64,000 nucleotides of DNA, from contig CM035808.1 in assembly GCA_020466095.1 (NCBI GenBank), positions 43,061,555 through 43,125,554 of the forward strand, in the 5' to 3' direction. This DNA is from Chlorops oryzae. Lineage: Eukaryota > Arthropoda > Insecta > Diptera > Chloropidae. The notes beneath the pieces are model-generated. The model saw nothing but the letters and a program-made list of their open reading frames with translations. It ran no database searches and had not been told where the DNA came from. Shown piece after piece: positions 34,717 to 46,969 of this stretch; position 1 is the stretch's first letter, and each line of letters opens with the position of its first letter. Made by a program: the position numbers and the translations under genes.

Positions 34717-35213
34717 TTGCTTCCTTCTCCTCATTCTTCTCCTCCTCTTTCTCCTCCTCTTTCCCTCCTCTTTCTCCTCCTCTTTCTCCTCATCTTTCTC
34801 CTCCTTCTCCTCCTCCTTCTCCTCCTCCTTCCCCTCGTCCTTCTCCTCCTCCTTCTTCTCCTCATTCTTCTCCTCATTCTTCTCCTCATTCTTCTCCTCA
34901 TTCTTCTCCTCATTCTTCTCCTCATTCTTCTCCTCATTCTTCTCATCCTCCTTCTCCTCCTCCTTCTTCTCCTCCTTCTCCTCCTCCTTCTCCTACTTCT
35001 CCTCCTTCTCCTACTTCTCCTCCTTCTCCTACTTCTCCTACTTCTCCTACTTCTCCTACTTCTCCTACTTCTCCTACTTCTCCTACTTCTCCTACTTCTC
35101 CTACTTCTCCTACTTCTCCTACTTCTCCTCCTTCTCCTCCTTCTCCTACTTCTCCTACTTCTCCTCCTTCTCCTCCCTCACCACCTTCTCCTCCTCCTCG
35201 TCCTCCTTCTCAC
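34717..35213 (+). repeat. 0.5-kb pyrimidine minisatellite, CTT/TCC type
   Basis: The plus strand is almost all C and T. It starts with irregular TTCTCCTCC units, passes to a 12-bp unit CTCATTCTTCTC repeated about eight times (34850-34948), then to a 9-bp unit TTCTCCTAC repeated about eleven times (about 35020-35130). The long leucine-rich frame over it, and its arginine-rich counterpart on the other strand, are by-products of the repeat. Confidence 0.95.
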
Positions 35214-38200
35214 TCGTCCGTTCTTTTTTGTCAAATTTTACATAATAATATTTATTCAAGTTTTACAAAATATCACATTTTAAGCTTTTTGGATTTATCC
35301 ATTTCAAAAAAGAAGCAATAATAATAATAAAAGTAATTAACTGTATTTTCATACATTTTTTCATCTCATCATCGAATTTCAATTCATTTCTTTAAGTAAG
35401 CAAGAAAACGTAATTAAGGAGTTTTTTTCTGTTCATGGTATCTCAAATAAATTGCAAAAAATAATATACACATATATAGCATGAAACTTGAAAGCACATA
35501 TTAACATATCTGAGACACATCCCGATATTTATTCCAAAGTTTTATTTACCCCAAGTTTTATTATTGGTTAAACGATCCAAAGAATTATGATGTCACATTT
35601 TTCTTAATACATTTAATATGACCCTATATATAATTTAATTTTAATATAATATTCTGCTTGATCCCCCGATTCACCGGACTTATTTTAAATGCTTATAAAC
35701 ATTAAATACGGGACGCAGGAAAATATATTTGTAGCTTTTAGTTGTTTTTAGATATAAAATCCCTTTCAAAACATGTCAGAGATATGAGGAAATAAACCGC
35801 TCATACCACCTTCTCTTTCATCCTTTATGAGTTTATTTCTGAGCTGCTCTAAAAGATTAGAGGCCAATACAATATTGAGTGTCACATTGCGCTAATATGT
35901 GCTTAAAAGTTTTCTTTTAAATAATATTTCCTTAAGCAACTTATTGCCTTCTTTTATTATATATATTTTTAGTACCTTTTTTCTAGTACATATTCTTTTC
36001 AAAGATATTTCTTTATATACCTATATATAAATATTTAGACATTTAAAGTGCAAAATCGCCATTGAAAATGCTTTATATGGTAGTGGTGTGCGTTTTAGTA
36101 ATTCTTTTATCTTTTATACAGTTTATTTTCGATTTTATTGAATCTTGATTTTAATTAATTTTTCGAATCAACTCTGCTTGGGTTGTCATTGAAAAGTTTA
36201 AGAGTATTCACAGTAGTCTCGCGATCATTAAAATATTTTGTTTTTAATACTTTCGTCGTATTTTTAGACACCCAAAAAAGTATATAATATAGCAACCCTG
36301 CAGGAATTGTCGATAGCAAATATAAAAATTTTTTTTCTATTGATAGTGTCAACAGTAAAATTTACCTGTTATACTCTTTGCCAAATACAATTTATCGACC
36401 GAATTCCCCCAGAAATGCTGCCGAAATTTGAAGTTGAAAGTTGTTTTGCCTCTATGGAGGACGGTATAGACTTTCGGAGCCATCCCGGCAGCCTTCCTGG
36501 AGGGAATAATTACCATGCTCTGCTGTGAATACTCCTCATAATATTATTGCATCATATTTTTCATAAAATTGCTTCCTTTTTTAATCAAATTTTGGTGCTA
36601 GTTATAGAAAAGACATTTTCGCAGTTCGAAGTCAAAGTTTCTGAGTTTATTATTTTTTAAATAAAGTTTATGTTGTTTTTTAGTTAGGACTATTTTATAC
36701 CGATTTTTACGAATATCTAATCATTCATCTGCAAGTTTGGAGACTCCGCTAAGCAACGAAGCCCTCTGTATTTATATTCAATTAAATTTTAATAAATACA
36801 TATAGTTTTATTCATTATATAAATGCGTGTGAGTTGTTTCAGCAAGTTCAGTAAAAATTTTGAATGCTCATTTTGCTATTTCATATTTTTTTTTTTTTTC
36901 GTCTATATATGTATGTATGTATATAGAGAGAAGAGGTATTCACAACGGCCTCGTAAACTTGATTGTTGTTTTCTTAAATCGTATTTTTTAGTTTTGTAGA
37001 AAAAAAAACGACTTGGTATAAGAATTGATAGTCTTACAGGAACAATTTTTCGACTAAAATATTAACGATGCATTTAAAATAAAAAAAAACCAAGTAATCA
37101 AAGCCTTTGTGAATACCCCTAAAAAATTAAGGTTTTTATATTCAACACTTATAAAATGTAAGGATTATGATTTTATAATAAATACTATACTAAAAGCATT
37201 TTGCTTTTATGTTGCTACGGATACAGCTTTTTCTTTATTTTTAATTCTATTTATTTATTTTTTTATTTTTCTTTCATTTTCTAATACTACAAATCTTTGT
37301 TTTTTAACGACAGAAATTTTCACTATTTACATTTCATTTTGCACTTATGATGTTTGCAACTTTTTCAAGAATGTACAGAATTTTTGTTTTTTTTTTTTTT
37401 TTTGTTTTTGTTATTCGTGATGCCTACAATACTTAATGATGGACTTCCCTAATGTTTTGGTTTTAAGAAGAATTTTCCGGCCAAAAAGAAAAGGGAATTA
37501 ATAACGATAGTAATTCTTTTTGAATTTATCTCTTTATACGGTTCTAAAACTGGATGTAAGTATTAAGTGAAGTCATTGACTATATACAACGGTACAACAG
37601 TGAAAGTTGAAGCTTAAAGTTTCAGTTTTGTTTTTCTTTTTCTTCTTCCAATTATTAATTCCGATTTCTATGAATTTAATTTAATGCGTTATTAAACACT
37701 GAGAGATATTTTTAAGTAGCTACCTATGTTCCGTAGTCAATTTTTATTTTTTTTTTTAACAAATACAATACAATATTTATTTTTGTATTTTTAGTTGTAT
37801 TACTTTGAATTATTGCAAAGTAAATCGTGGTTTTTACAGCACTTTCTTTTTTTAAGTGTAGATTTAAATTGTTCTTTTATTATTATTTTTTTATTCCAAT
37901 ATTTAAGTTAAGTATTTCAATTATTTTTTTTCATTCAGGTTAAGAGTCGCATACGTTTTTCTTTCTCTCTATCAAAAACATTTAAAGTTCATAGAATATG
38001 TGCAATTCGAGTGCGGGTTTCAAGGATTTTGTGCACTGAAACGATTTTTTTTTTTATATTTCTTTAAATGTTATTGATTAGCTTTATTAGAAAATCGGCT
38101 GCTGGCAAACTCGGATTTAGTGAGCGTTATTTTTTTGCTGATTTATTTATTTTTTTTTTTTGGTTGAATGCAATATTATATTTCAATCTGAAAGACAAAC

Positions 38201-38577
38201 AAAATAATTGAAATTAATTATTGAAATTTAATACATTGTATTTGGAAAAAATGTTTGAATAAAAAGAAATGAGAACGATTGTTAAATCAGTCGGACTATC
38301 TACTTAATATGCAGACTTCTCAGTTAGATCAGATTAACATTAAATCAACAGTATGTGGCCTTGCTCTAGATATACTATATAGACGTAATATTTCGAAATA
38401 CCACTAAGACAACTAAGTTACTTTGGTCACACTGGGAACTGCGGAAATATCTTTTCTAGAAGATTCGCACCGAAAAGTGATAATCTCAAGATAAAACAGA
38501 TTGGGGATTGATGCTCACCACATAATTTTTTAGTCTGAGTATTTTTATGAATTTGAACTCGGAGGACGGATTATAGG
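35214..38577. other. Very AT-rich stretch without supported gene
   Basis: Long T-runs occur near 36886-36900, 37387-37401 and 38151-38160. At 36409-36528 (plus) an acceptor-like TTCCCCCAG precedes 37 open codons, ..ASMEDGIDFRSHPGSLPGG.., with TGA at 36526-36528; it is GC-richer than its surroundings but unsupported otherwise. Confidence 0.45.
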
Positions 38578-39224
38578 TTAGGTTAGGCCGCACATGGGCC
38601 ATTGTGATACTACGAGGGAAGGCATGCCTCCCTCGTTTATGAAACGAGCTATGTCTTCTATTCGAACAGATCGGTGAGGGTGGTGAGGAAAAAGGAAACG
38701 ATTAGCTTGGATCTTCTCCTGGCCATGCCTGGACAGTGACACATGAGGTGTTCACCATTTTTTCTTCTTCTTCAGATCTGCAACTTCTACAAAAGTCATT
38801 GAAGGGAACGCCAAGTCGTTCGGCGTGTCTTCCTATGAGACAGAGTTCTGTGATCCGGATTATAGATTTTACAAAAATTTTTAAGGATGTTTCCTCGTCC
38901 ATTTCACAAAATCGCCATGAATCGAATCGTTAGAGATGCCTATTTTTTGGAGATTATATCTGAACTTGCACTGCCCTGTTAGACATCTGGTGAGAGCTTT
39001 TAGATTCTCTCTTTGGAGACAAATTTAGTCCCTTACATTTGAATGAAAGCACTTTTATTCGCAATTTGGGAGACTTTGAGCGCCTCGTTTATCGATACAT
39101 CCAGTTCTCTCGTTTCTCTCGCACCCCTGGGTCCTAGAAAACCCTCTAGAGATGCTAGTTTGATGAATTTAGTACTCGTGGATTCACTGCGCTCACAAAC
39201 GTAGTACTGTTCGAGGCGTGACAA
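38578..39224 (-). pseudogene. Tandem, decayed LINE pol fragments
   Basis: Reading the minus strand, one part gives ..LKALTRCLTGQCKFRYNLQK.. and, after a frameshift, ..MDEETS, the tail-domain pattern of Jockey/R1-like pol. Directly after it a second copy of the same domain appears, ..CLIGRHAERLGVPFNDFCRS.. with CRSEEEEK, then, in another frame, ..HLMCHCPGMARRRSK and ..RIEDIARFINEGGMPSLVVS.. to TAA at 38578-38580. Two different LINE tails are thus abutted. A further frame at 39033-39224 may be pol upstream of them. The GGTTAGGTT block follows the last stop. No complete RT domain is left. Confidence 0.6.
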
Positions 39225-39381
39225 CAGGCAACATAAATTTAAATTTTACTACTTCCATTTGCCTTCATATATTTCTGACAGACTAATGGTTTAAGAAGTT
39301 CTTCTTTAGAAGACCAAACCCACGGATGACATCATAGACTTATTCAATTAAATGTCCCAAGCTTAGTTTTCCAACTATTGA

Positions 39382-39597
39382 AAGGTACCTCCACTATACA
39401 TCTCGACTTTTCCGCGGAGGGGACTGTCCTCGGACGGTTATGGGTTTGGCAGACCCGTGGACCCTAGCCATATGACCTTGTTAACGGGTTCCAAATTGTT
39501 AGTGCCTGATCTTTGGGAGTTCCCTTGTGGGAATCTCGCTGGGGCTGTGGTTTTTGATGATGAAAAGATGGCAGCAAATCTTGACCAAGGATATTGA
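39382..39597 (+). pseudogene. Open stretch of 71 codons, retroelement-like, unrecognised
   Basis: From the TGA at 39379-39381 the plus strand stays open to TGA at 39595-39597 in a GC-richer island. It includes ..GYGFGRPVDPSHMTLLTGSK.. and ..GNLAGAVVFDDEKMAANLDQ... The first ATG is at codon 37, so it looks like an internal piece of a longer frame. Beside LINE debris on the other strand it is most simply a retroelement fragment. No motif identifies it. Confidence 0.28.
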
Positions 39598-39767
39598 TTG
39601 TGGCTATAGCCCGGCGAAATATTAAATTGCTACACTATGCATGACTGCTACGCCGCCATTGGTATAACTGGTTAGGCAATCAGTGCAATCGCGTAAGATC
39701 TCACGGGCAGGTTGGTTATCGACAAAAAATGATAATAAATCATGATTTTAAAAAGCTTCCAACTTAC

Positions 39768-39888
39768 CAAAGTGCTCATGAAAAATTGGACGACGACACT
39801 CTTCCACGTCATCTAAATAACGTGGATTGTACGAATTCGGACATTTATATTGAATAACACGGCATGAGGCAGTCTTCGCATTGTATTC
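39768..39888 (-). CDS. Probable internal coding exon, unrecognised secreted-type protein
   Basis: The 121-bp segment is bounded on the minus strand by an acceptor (TTTTCGTTTTAG at its 5' side) and a consensus donor TTTG-GTAAGT at its 3' side. One frame is open throughout: 40 codons plus one base, reading ..TASCRVIQYKCPNSYNPRYL.. and ..VEECRRPIFHEHF. Four cysteines, aromatic residues and balanced third positions favour real coding. The pattern of spaced cysteines suggests an extracellular protein, but no family is recognised. The exon ends in phase 1; the candidate exon at 31992-32167 would accept that phase. Upstream exons were not found. Confidence 0.5.
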
Positions 39889-42800
39889 CTAAAACGAAAA
39901 ACGATAAATTTTTATTAATGATAAACAATAATAATAAATAATTATTCAAAATGCTTTTTCTCCTCATATTCCTCAAAAAATACATTTTTATTGACCCCAC
40001 ATCCTTTATTACTGATTTACTGACACAAAAATTTGTTTTCTTTGCTGCTTCCTAAATGAATTTATTTAAAAAAAAAAAATGAATATTTTATAGACTTCAT
40101 TTGAGGTCATAATTTTGAGAGTCGACAAAGCGAAAATTTGGCAGAAATACCATTTCCAAAAGGTTAGGTTAACCCAACCAAACTAACTTAAAACCAGCAG
40201 AGGCATGGCGTCAAAGTGTCTCTCTCTCCCTCCCTCTCTATGTTTCTATCTCTAAATTTTGTGAGGCGTATGAAGAAGACAATTGAAAATGGTGTGATAA
40301 AGTTTCCCGTTAAATAAACAATTGCTACAAAAAGGAACAATTGCAACAAAAACAATAAAATGAATTGAAACTTCAATAAATGAACTTGAATTCTGAAAAT
40401 TAAAGGAGAATTTTGCGGGCTGTTAAGCTCGGGCCATTCAAATTTCGACGACGACAACAGAAAACTCAAATAAGCAATAAAGGGCAAGACCCACAGACAT
40501 ACTTTATTTATGTGTCTGGAGAGTGTTGCCTCTGCTGGTCGGTGACGACAGTGTATTAACCTTGCTAAGCCAAGCCTTTTAGCATTCGAATGATAAGGAG
40601 AGATAGAGAGGGACGAGTTCAGACACACACACACACACACACACATACAGCACGGCCACACATGCAGAGCAGTAGTGGGGGAGACGTTCTTTATGAACTC
40701 CCACAGCAAGGAGTAGATTGTTTTTTGCGACCATAGAATGTAGAGAAGAATTTTTGGGAAATAGGCGTTTAACATACACGGCGAAGCAATTGTTTCTGCT
40801 TGAGACGCATGTGTTGCATAAATAATAAACGACGACACAAAGTGATACAGCACCTCGAGAGAATGAGACAAAATAGAATGGACGGAATGGAATGCAATAT
40901 AGATACATGTGTGGCAATTTCTTTCATGTTTCCATTTGCGGAAGTACATAAGCACTTATCAATAAATTTTTGCAATGACCCTCTCTCTTCTTCTCACTCA
41001 CTCACTCGCCCTCTCTCCCCCTCTCTATCACTCTCTCACTCTCTCTCACGCTCTGTCACCCTCTCTTTCTCATGAAGGATTTCAACGAAATTACTAACTG
41101 TGGAATTCGGTCTTAAAATCGCATATGGAAACGTCATCCTCAACAGAAACAAAAACAACAACGACACGCTCAGCATTTACGTGTGGAAAACGCATTTGTT
41201 ACATTTATTTCCGACATTTCTGTGGGTGCTAAGACCGTAAGACCATAAGACAGTCGTAGGCAGAACGTAAAATTTGTTGCTCGTTGTTTTGTGCACGCCT
41301 TGTTTGTTGCAGACAATTTTATTGTTTATATAAAAATAAAGCCAACAAAATGATGTGTGAGGGAGTTAAGGGACATACATACATGTGTACGATATGGTAT
41401 GACACTGCAATTGGCAATTGTGCGCTCCAAGGAGCCCGTCCGATTGCCATAGACGATACTGTGTGATCGTTACGTATTATAAGTTTTCTGTTTATGACAG
41501 CAATTCTACGTATCTACGTAATGTCGTCTATGAAAGTATCTACATTCAACTCTTGTCTAAGTGAAGTTATATGACTTGATTACGAAGCGATTTGATTTCG
41601 ATTGTATTCCCTTTTTGCTCCATAGGATGACCTTAACGAAGAGTATAGAGTTCAAATTTGATAGATCGGTTAAACAATTGTTTAGGGGACGACTTTCACC
41701 TTCCTGCTTTGATTGAATTGAGGTCGAATCGAAACGTATTTTAATATTCAAAGGCCCTTTATGAAATAAGAAATTTGGGGTCCCAAAATCTCAAAACGAA
41801 AGGAACAATTTTCTTAGGAATATTTCACATCAACAAATCGATAACAGACATGTCAAAAATTGAAATTATAGATATGAAGATAGTGCTGTGACACATTCTA
41901 ACTGTAGTTCCTGAAAGAACTTGATGAATGCAGGAAATTTGTATATTTGTTTTTTGACTGATTGATTGCAGGTCAATTTTTAATTGATTTAGAATGGATT
42001 GGCCGAGAATTTAGTTGCGCACTTACTTTCGGCTATATCTCGTAAACTGTTTGATATATTTTTTTTCCTGTCTATGACAAAGTTTTAGCCTTTGATATGG
42101 AGAAGAGAACTGTTTTAATAACTGACCCAAAACACTCCATCCAGTAGATAAAAAAAGTAAAAATCTAAAAAAAAAACTTCAGATTTATTCATCTCTTTTT
42201 AACATTTCCGTCCCCCAGCTCTAAAACCGGTACGAATTTTGTGTAAAATTTTTAAATTACAATGAGAAAAAAACAAGTGCACCTTGATACTTTTTTGGAA
42301 CTGTGAAGTTGAAAATTTTTTCTTGAAATCAGAAGGAAAAACTAACGATTTTATTATCAATTAGTTATCTCTTGTTTCATATTTCTATCTTGATAAGATT
42401 TTCAGATATATATTTGAAAAAAAAGGCTTTACAAATGGAACTTTTCAAGAATACTTCAAGGTCACGTCTGAAATGTGGTAGCTTCTACATCGTTTTTACC
42501 TAGCTATTTGAAAAATTTACACCGCTTTAGAACTCCTTTCAGCGTGCCACACGCTTTTCCTGTAACCGACAAGGAACCCTTTTCATTAAGGTTGAATTGT
42601 GATTTTTCATTAAGATAAACAGCGATGACTCTGAAATTTCCTTTTTTGTTGAGTCATCCGAAACAGGACAAAGTATGATGGTATGAAAGGATAAAAAAAA
42701 ATTTTGCTATTTGGCGCTAACCATGTTTTCTATTCACCTTAGAATTGAAATAATAGGTGTGAAATCATCCAAATGGACTTCCTTCCGGTAAGTAAAAGTT

Positions 42801-44334
42801 TCACGTTAATAATTTCGCCTTGAAAGCGAAGAACCATTAGTTATAAAAAATATTAAATGACTTTAGTGTTTGACGTATAATTAAAATGAGTACCAAAAAA
42901 GAAAAAAAAAAACAATAAATAAAAAATAAACGCCAAGAAAAAACTAACACCACTTAAAACTACGCTCCACATTCAACATTAAAAAACCCTCAACGCACGC
43001 AGTGGGCACACTAAATTTTCGAAGGATCACGCTGGCCATACGGCAACCGCAGTGCGACAAAGTCTCAATGGGGCTGGAAGATTGAGTTTGTTGGTCGATA
43101 TTAGAACTGGGTTGAGAACCGTTGAATGTGCTGCGCACACAATATCCAGTCCAGTGCAGTCCAGTCCAGTCTAGCCAAATTGGGATGGGTCTGAGTGAAA
43201 TTCATTTCTGTCACATGTTATAAATGTCTTTCAATATTTTTCCAGATGAATGGAAACACAATAGTGTCGCGTCGGTGTTTTCCCACTTCTCAAAATATGT
43301 AGGTATGTACATACTCATACCTTTGTATTAAAAAAATTTTTGTTTTCTACCGTTTTTTTTTTTTTTTTGTTCGTTTTCACTTGCCCCCTTCAGGGTCACG
43401 GCTGGAGATCGACAAACTTTGTGATTGTTGGTTTTTGTGATTTCGTGCATTCGAATCCAGAGAGAATTTAGTGCACCATTTTATACATACTAATGGGAAA
43501 GGCTTTTCGTTATTTACAGCAATGTGAAAAATTATTCTCGGCTGGAGATTTCTTTTGACTATTTGATGATTTTCAAGGATTAAAGTGGCATTTGAATTTT
43601 GATACTTTTTGCAAAGTTCATGCGATATTTTCATCCTGCACATGAGGGCACTGGTTGACAATAAGAAGGTTTTTTTTTTAATATATTTTCAAAGCTGCAA
43701 AAATAATTTATTAGAGCTTATTTGGATCGATATGGGAATCATTTCCAGGAGAAAAATAATTTTTAAAATTTATTACCCAGGAATCATATAGGACTCCTAA
43801 AACCAAGTCGGAGCCCCCATAGTGAGCTCTTTTATAAGCTCTTAAAGAGTTTGTCTTCCCCCTTCCTGTTCAGGTCGTTCAATATGAATCCGTTTCATAC
43901 AGCGAATAAGTTCATATTAGAGGCATATATGACTCCTCCAGCTTTTTATACCTAACTTCACTTGCTTTATATAAATGACTCATTCATGTCTCTGTAGTTG
44001 GCATAATTTTTCTTCATATATTTTTTTGTGCTTTATGTACCTAGTCCCCAAAATTTTTAATGAAAATAACTAATATAAGCCTTAAAGTATGCAACGTATT
44101 TTTGTAATAATGCTTTTGAAAACATAATGGGATAGAAGTTATATCATATAACATAGTAACCACAAGAGTAAAAAGCTGATTTTTTATGGAAAATTAAAGA
44201 GGACTTCACTGCCTTTGAAGCTGTAACATTACTTTCTCCTATTTTCAAATGAAGTTTAGAAGCTCTGAATAGTCCTCTTCGAGACTTCCAAAATTTTTAC
44301 AAATATGTGCAATTACCAACCAATAAATTATTAT
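39889..44334. other. No supported gene; several simple repeats
   Basis: An (AC)n tract lies at 40622-40646 and a CT-rich tract (CTCTCT, CACTCACTC) at 40981-41070. A GTCCAGTGCAGTCCAGTCCA patch is at 43150-43170. A minus-strand frame of 255 codons (40188-40955) crosses the (AC)n tract, is hydrophobic by composition and has no domain; it is not called as a gene. Confidence 0.45.
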
Positions 44335-44392
44335 CAGGGCTCGGATTTTGTTTACTTTTATAAATTTGAAGCATACTTTATGGGGCAAAGGG
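44335..44392 (+). mobile_element. Solo end of the CAGGGCTCGGATTTT MITE family
   Basis: CAGGGCTCGGATTTTGTTTA and then GCATACTTTATGGGGCAAA match the inverted end of the element at 11713-11959. No opposite end was found within the next kilobase, so this is a truncated copy. Confidence 0.7.
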
Positions 44393-46370
44393 CAAAATCC
44401 GCGTAGCGCAAATTTAAGCGATTTCGAAAAAATCCGAAAAGTTTCTCAAAAATGCTCAGAAAGCTTTCAAAAATGTGTCAACAACCACCCCACCCCCGCC
44501 CCCTTTTTTAATATTTTGATTCTCAATTTGCTTCAAACAAAAATGCGCTTTGAAATACTATTTAATTCAAAAGAACTTCCATTAGGGCATATTTTAAATA
44601 ACATCTTAAATCCGTTTGTCCACATCCCACACGTTTGAACGCGTTTTACAACAAATATCCTTTATCCAATTTCGTGTCCGATACATGTGCCACACGCAAC
44701 AAAGCGCAATATCATTCATTCAATCTGTGTTGCCACAACCCAAACCGAAAACACATATGGGAGAGAAAAGCAAAAAACACGAATAGAGGATGCACCACAC
44801 AAAATATGATAATATAGACTTCAATAATGCGAATACAAAGGCCGTTCGACAGCGCAAAAAAACACACACACACATACACAACAATATGCAAATGCATGCA
44901 TATGGATGTATAATCGAGGCTTTGACGTTACCGCAACCAGGATCACCAGGCAATAACCCGAGCAATAAGCAATCATATGATCCTACACGAAACGATAATA
45001 CCGTTATAGGTGACGCGTTCGCACACACTGCACACACACACAGACAAAAACACACAGCCAAAAACACAACAATATAATGCTACCAAATTAAGCACACATA
45101 GCGGTAAAATGAATTTCATGATGGCTGTCACTTCCGTTATATGCCCGACTGCTGCAACCGCAGCTTATATGAACTTTGTCACTCGGAGCTTAATGGTGCA
45201 GACACGTACATAGACGCAGACACACTTCGATGGCTGCGATTGCATTATTGCCAATCTTTAATTTTAACTTTTTTTTTCAATTTTAATTTGCTTGCGTGAT
45301 AGGGTAAACCGCGCGTTTTTAAATAATATTGATTGACCGCAAAAAATTAGTTGATATTTTTATCCAAAAGATTGAAATTATTTTTGAGTGAATAGAGAAG
45401 AGAGACGGTGGCATGGGAAATGATTTGTTATTGTATTCATTTGAGCATTTTTCCTGGAAGTGTCGCCGCCATGTACGAAGGGAAGATATTTTTTGAAAGA
45501 GGATTTAACAAAGATAAAAAATTTAGCACTAGGGCTTGGAAAAAATGTCCTGAAAGAGACCCCCTCAAAAGAACATATGTAGGCGAATGAGCATGGAGAC
45601 TACCAGAATTTTTTAATCGTTTTTACTGCTTTTTTTGTGTGTGTTATTTTTAGGGATTTTTTTTCGGGACCCTGTTATTGAGCATTTGTGATGATATGGA
45701 ATGAGTGAGGCAATTAATATTTCTCATTTTGTTGTGCCATTTATGAAAAGGATAGGTAAAGGAAGAAAAAGAGGAATGAAGAGAAGTTTTCGGCTCTCTC
45801 AGCACTTCATGAATTGCTTGAGGTAACCAAAAACCACTATGAATGATAGAAAATTACCATTTTTCATGCTCAATACGTCACAACCCCATGATCTCGCCCT
45901 AGTCCTTCAGAAGACAAGAAAATAACAGAGGAAGTGTTCGGTACTATTCTCATATTCAAGGCATGAATGGTATGCAACGCAGATATAAAATATTAATTCC
46001 GGGAAGGGGAATTTGAACCGACAAAAATCCCCTGGCAGCATGACTGGTACCCATACAGATTAATTGTGATATGCGGCTATGAAACAAAGCAATTCGGTAA
46101 ATTCAGATAGAGAGTTAACTAATTCAAAATGAGCACTCAGTTTATAACCAAAACAAAAAAGGACATTAAATGGGAGAAAAACATTCTGCAAACACAAAAT
46201 GAAAAAGGTCAACAAAAAAAAAAACACAAATTGAGTCAACGAAAAAGCCAAATTAAATGCCATCAGAGAGAAACAAATTCTGAATGCCGGAGCACCACAA
46301 ACAACCACAAAACATTCATCAATCAGCTTTATCAGTTCACTTTTAAACTAACAATAGCCAACGGTGACAA
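44393..46370. other. No supported gene; CA-rich patches
   Basis: ACACACAC-type patches occur at 44862-44880 and 45020-45065. A frame between them contains ..PGSPGNNPSNKQSYDPTRND.. but is framed by microsatellites and is not called. The sequence GGGGAATTTGAACCG at 46005-46019 weakly recalls a tRNA T-arm. Confidence 0.35.
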
Positions 46371-46380
46371 TATATAAAAG
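46371..46380 (+). promoter_or_regulatory. Possible TATA box of an unassigned first exon
   Basis: TATATAAAAG is followed about 30 bases downstream by CA-rich, A-rich sequence with no long frame, resembling a fly 5' leader. A consensus donor GACAGGG-GTAAGTG lies at 46963-46973. TATA-like strings are frequent in AT-rich DNA, and no initiator match is convincing. Confidence 0.22.
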
Positions 46381-46969
46381 TGCACAAACAACAACAAATC
46401 GAGGAAGACCCATCAAAAACAAACTTTCTCTCTGTGTCAAGTCAAAGCCCCATTCATTCGATCAGCGCCGAATGATTTCGAGATCTGATAACGGAAACGA
46501 AAAATACAGAAATACAGAACAAAATAAAAACCGAATTGGATGCAAATGGGAAATCACAAAAGACAAAGTCAGCCAACGTCCGTGTATGTGGGCGCACACG
46601 AAATAAAAGAGCAAAAGCCTAGGAAAAGCACAGATGACGCTTATATCGAGAACTGAAGCGAATTTTCAAACTTTTAAACGCATACCAAAAACTAAATAGA
46701 CACCAGACGTGCGTGTGCACACAAGCGTTAAATACACACTCGCAATCAGTATCCGTTTCCGGTCCGTACACCCTACCACACCCATGCACACACACACAAC
46801 GCTCATAGAACACACAGAAGCCAGAGTCAACATTTGGTCCCGGCCTATTTTCGAGCAGCCAAACCAAACCCAACCAAACCAAACCGAACGGATCTGAAAA
46901 ATCGTGCAAATTTTGCAAAGTGACCGCGGATTTAAAAGCGGCATTTTTCACACACACCGAATCGACAGG

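Noticed and set aside
34717..35283. 188-codon leucine-rich frame
   Set aside because: It is the translation of a TCT/CTC/CTT repeat; the frame exists because the repeat has no stop.
40188..40955. 255-codon minus-strand frame
   Set aside because: It crosses an (AC)n tract, begins and ends in low-complexity DNA, and shows no domain or splice context. A second frame on the same strand overlaps it.
46000..46060. tRNA T-arm-like GGTTCAAATTCCCC on the minus strand
   Set aside because: No A box or cloverleaf can be drawn around it.
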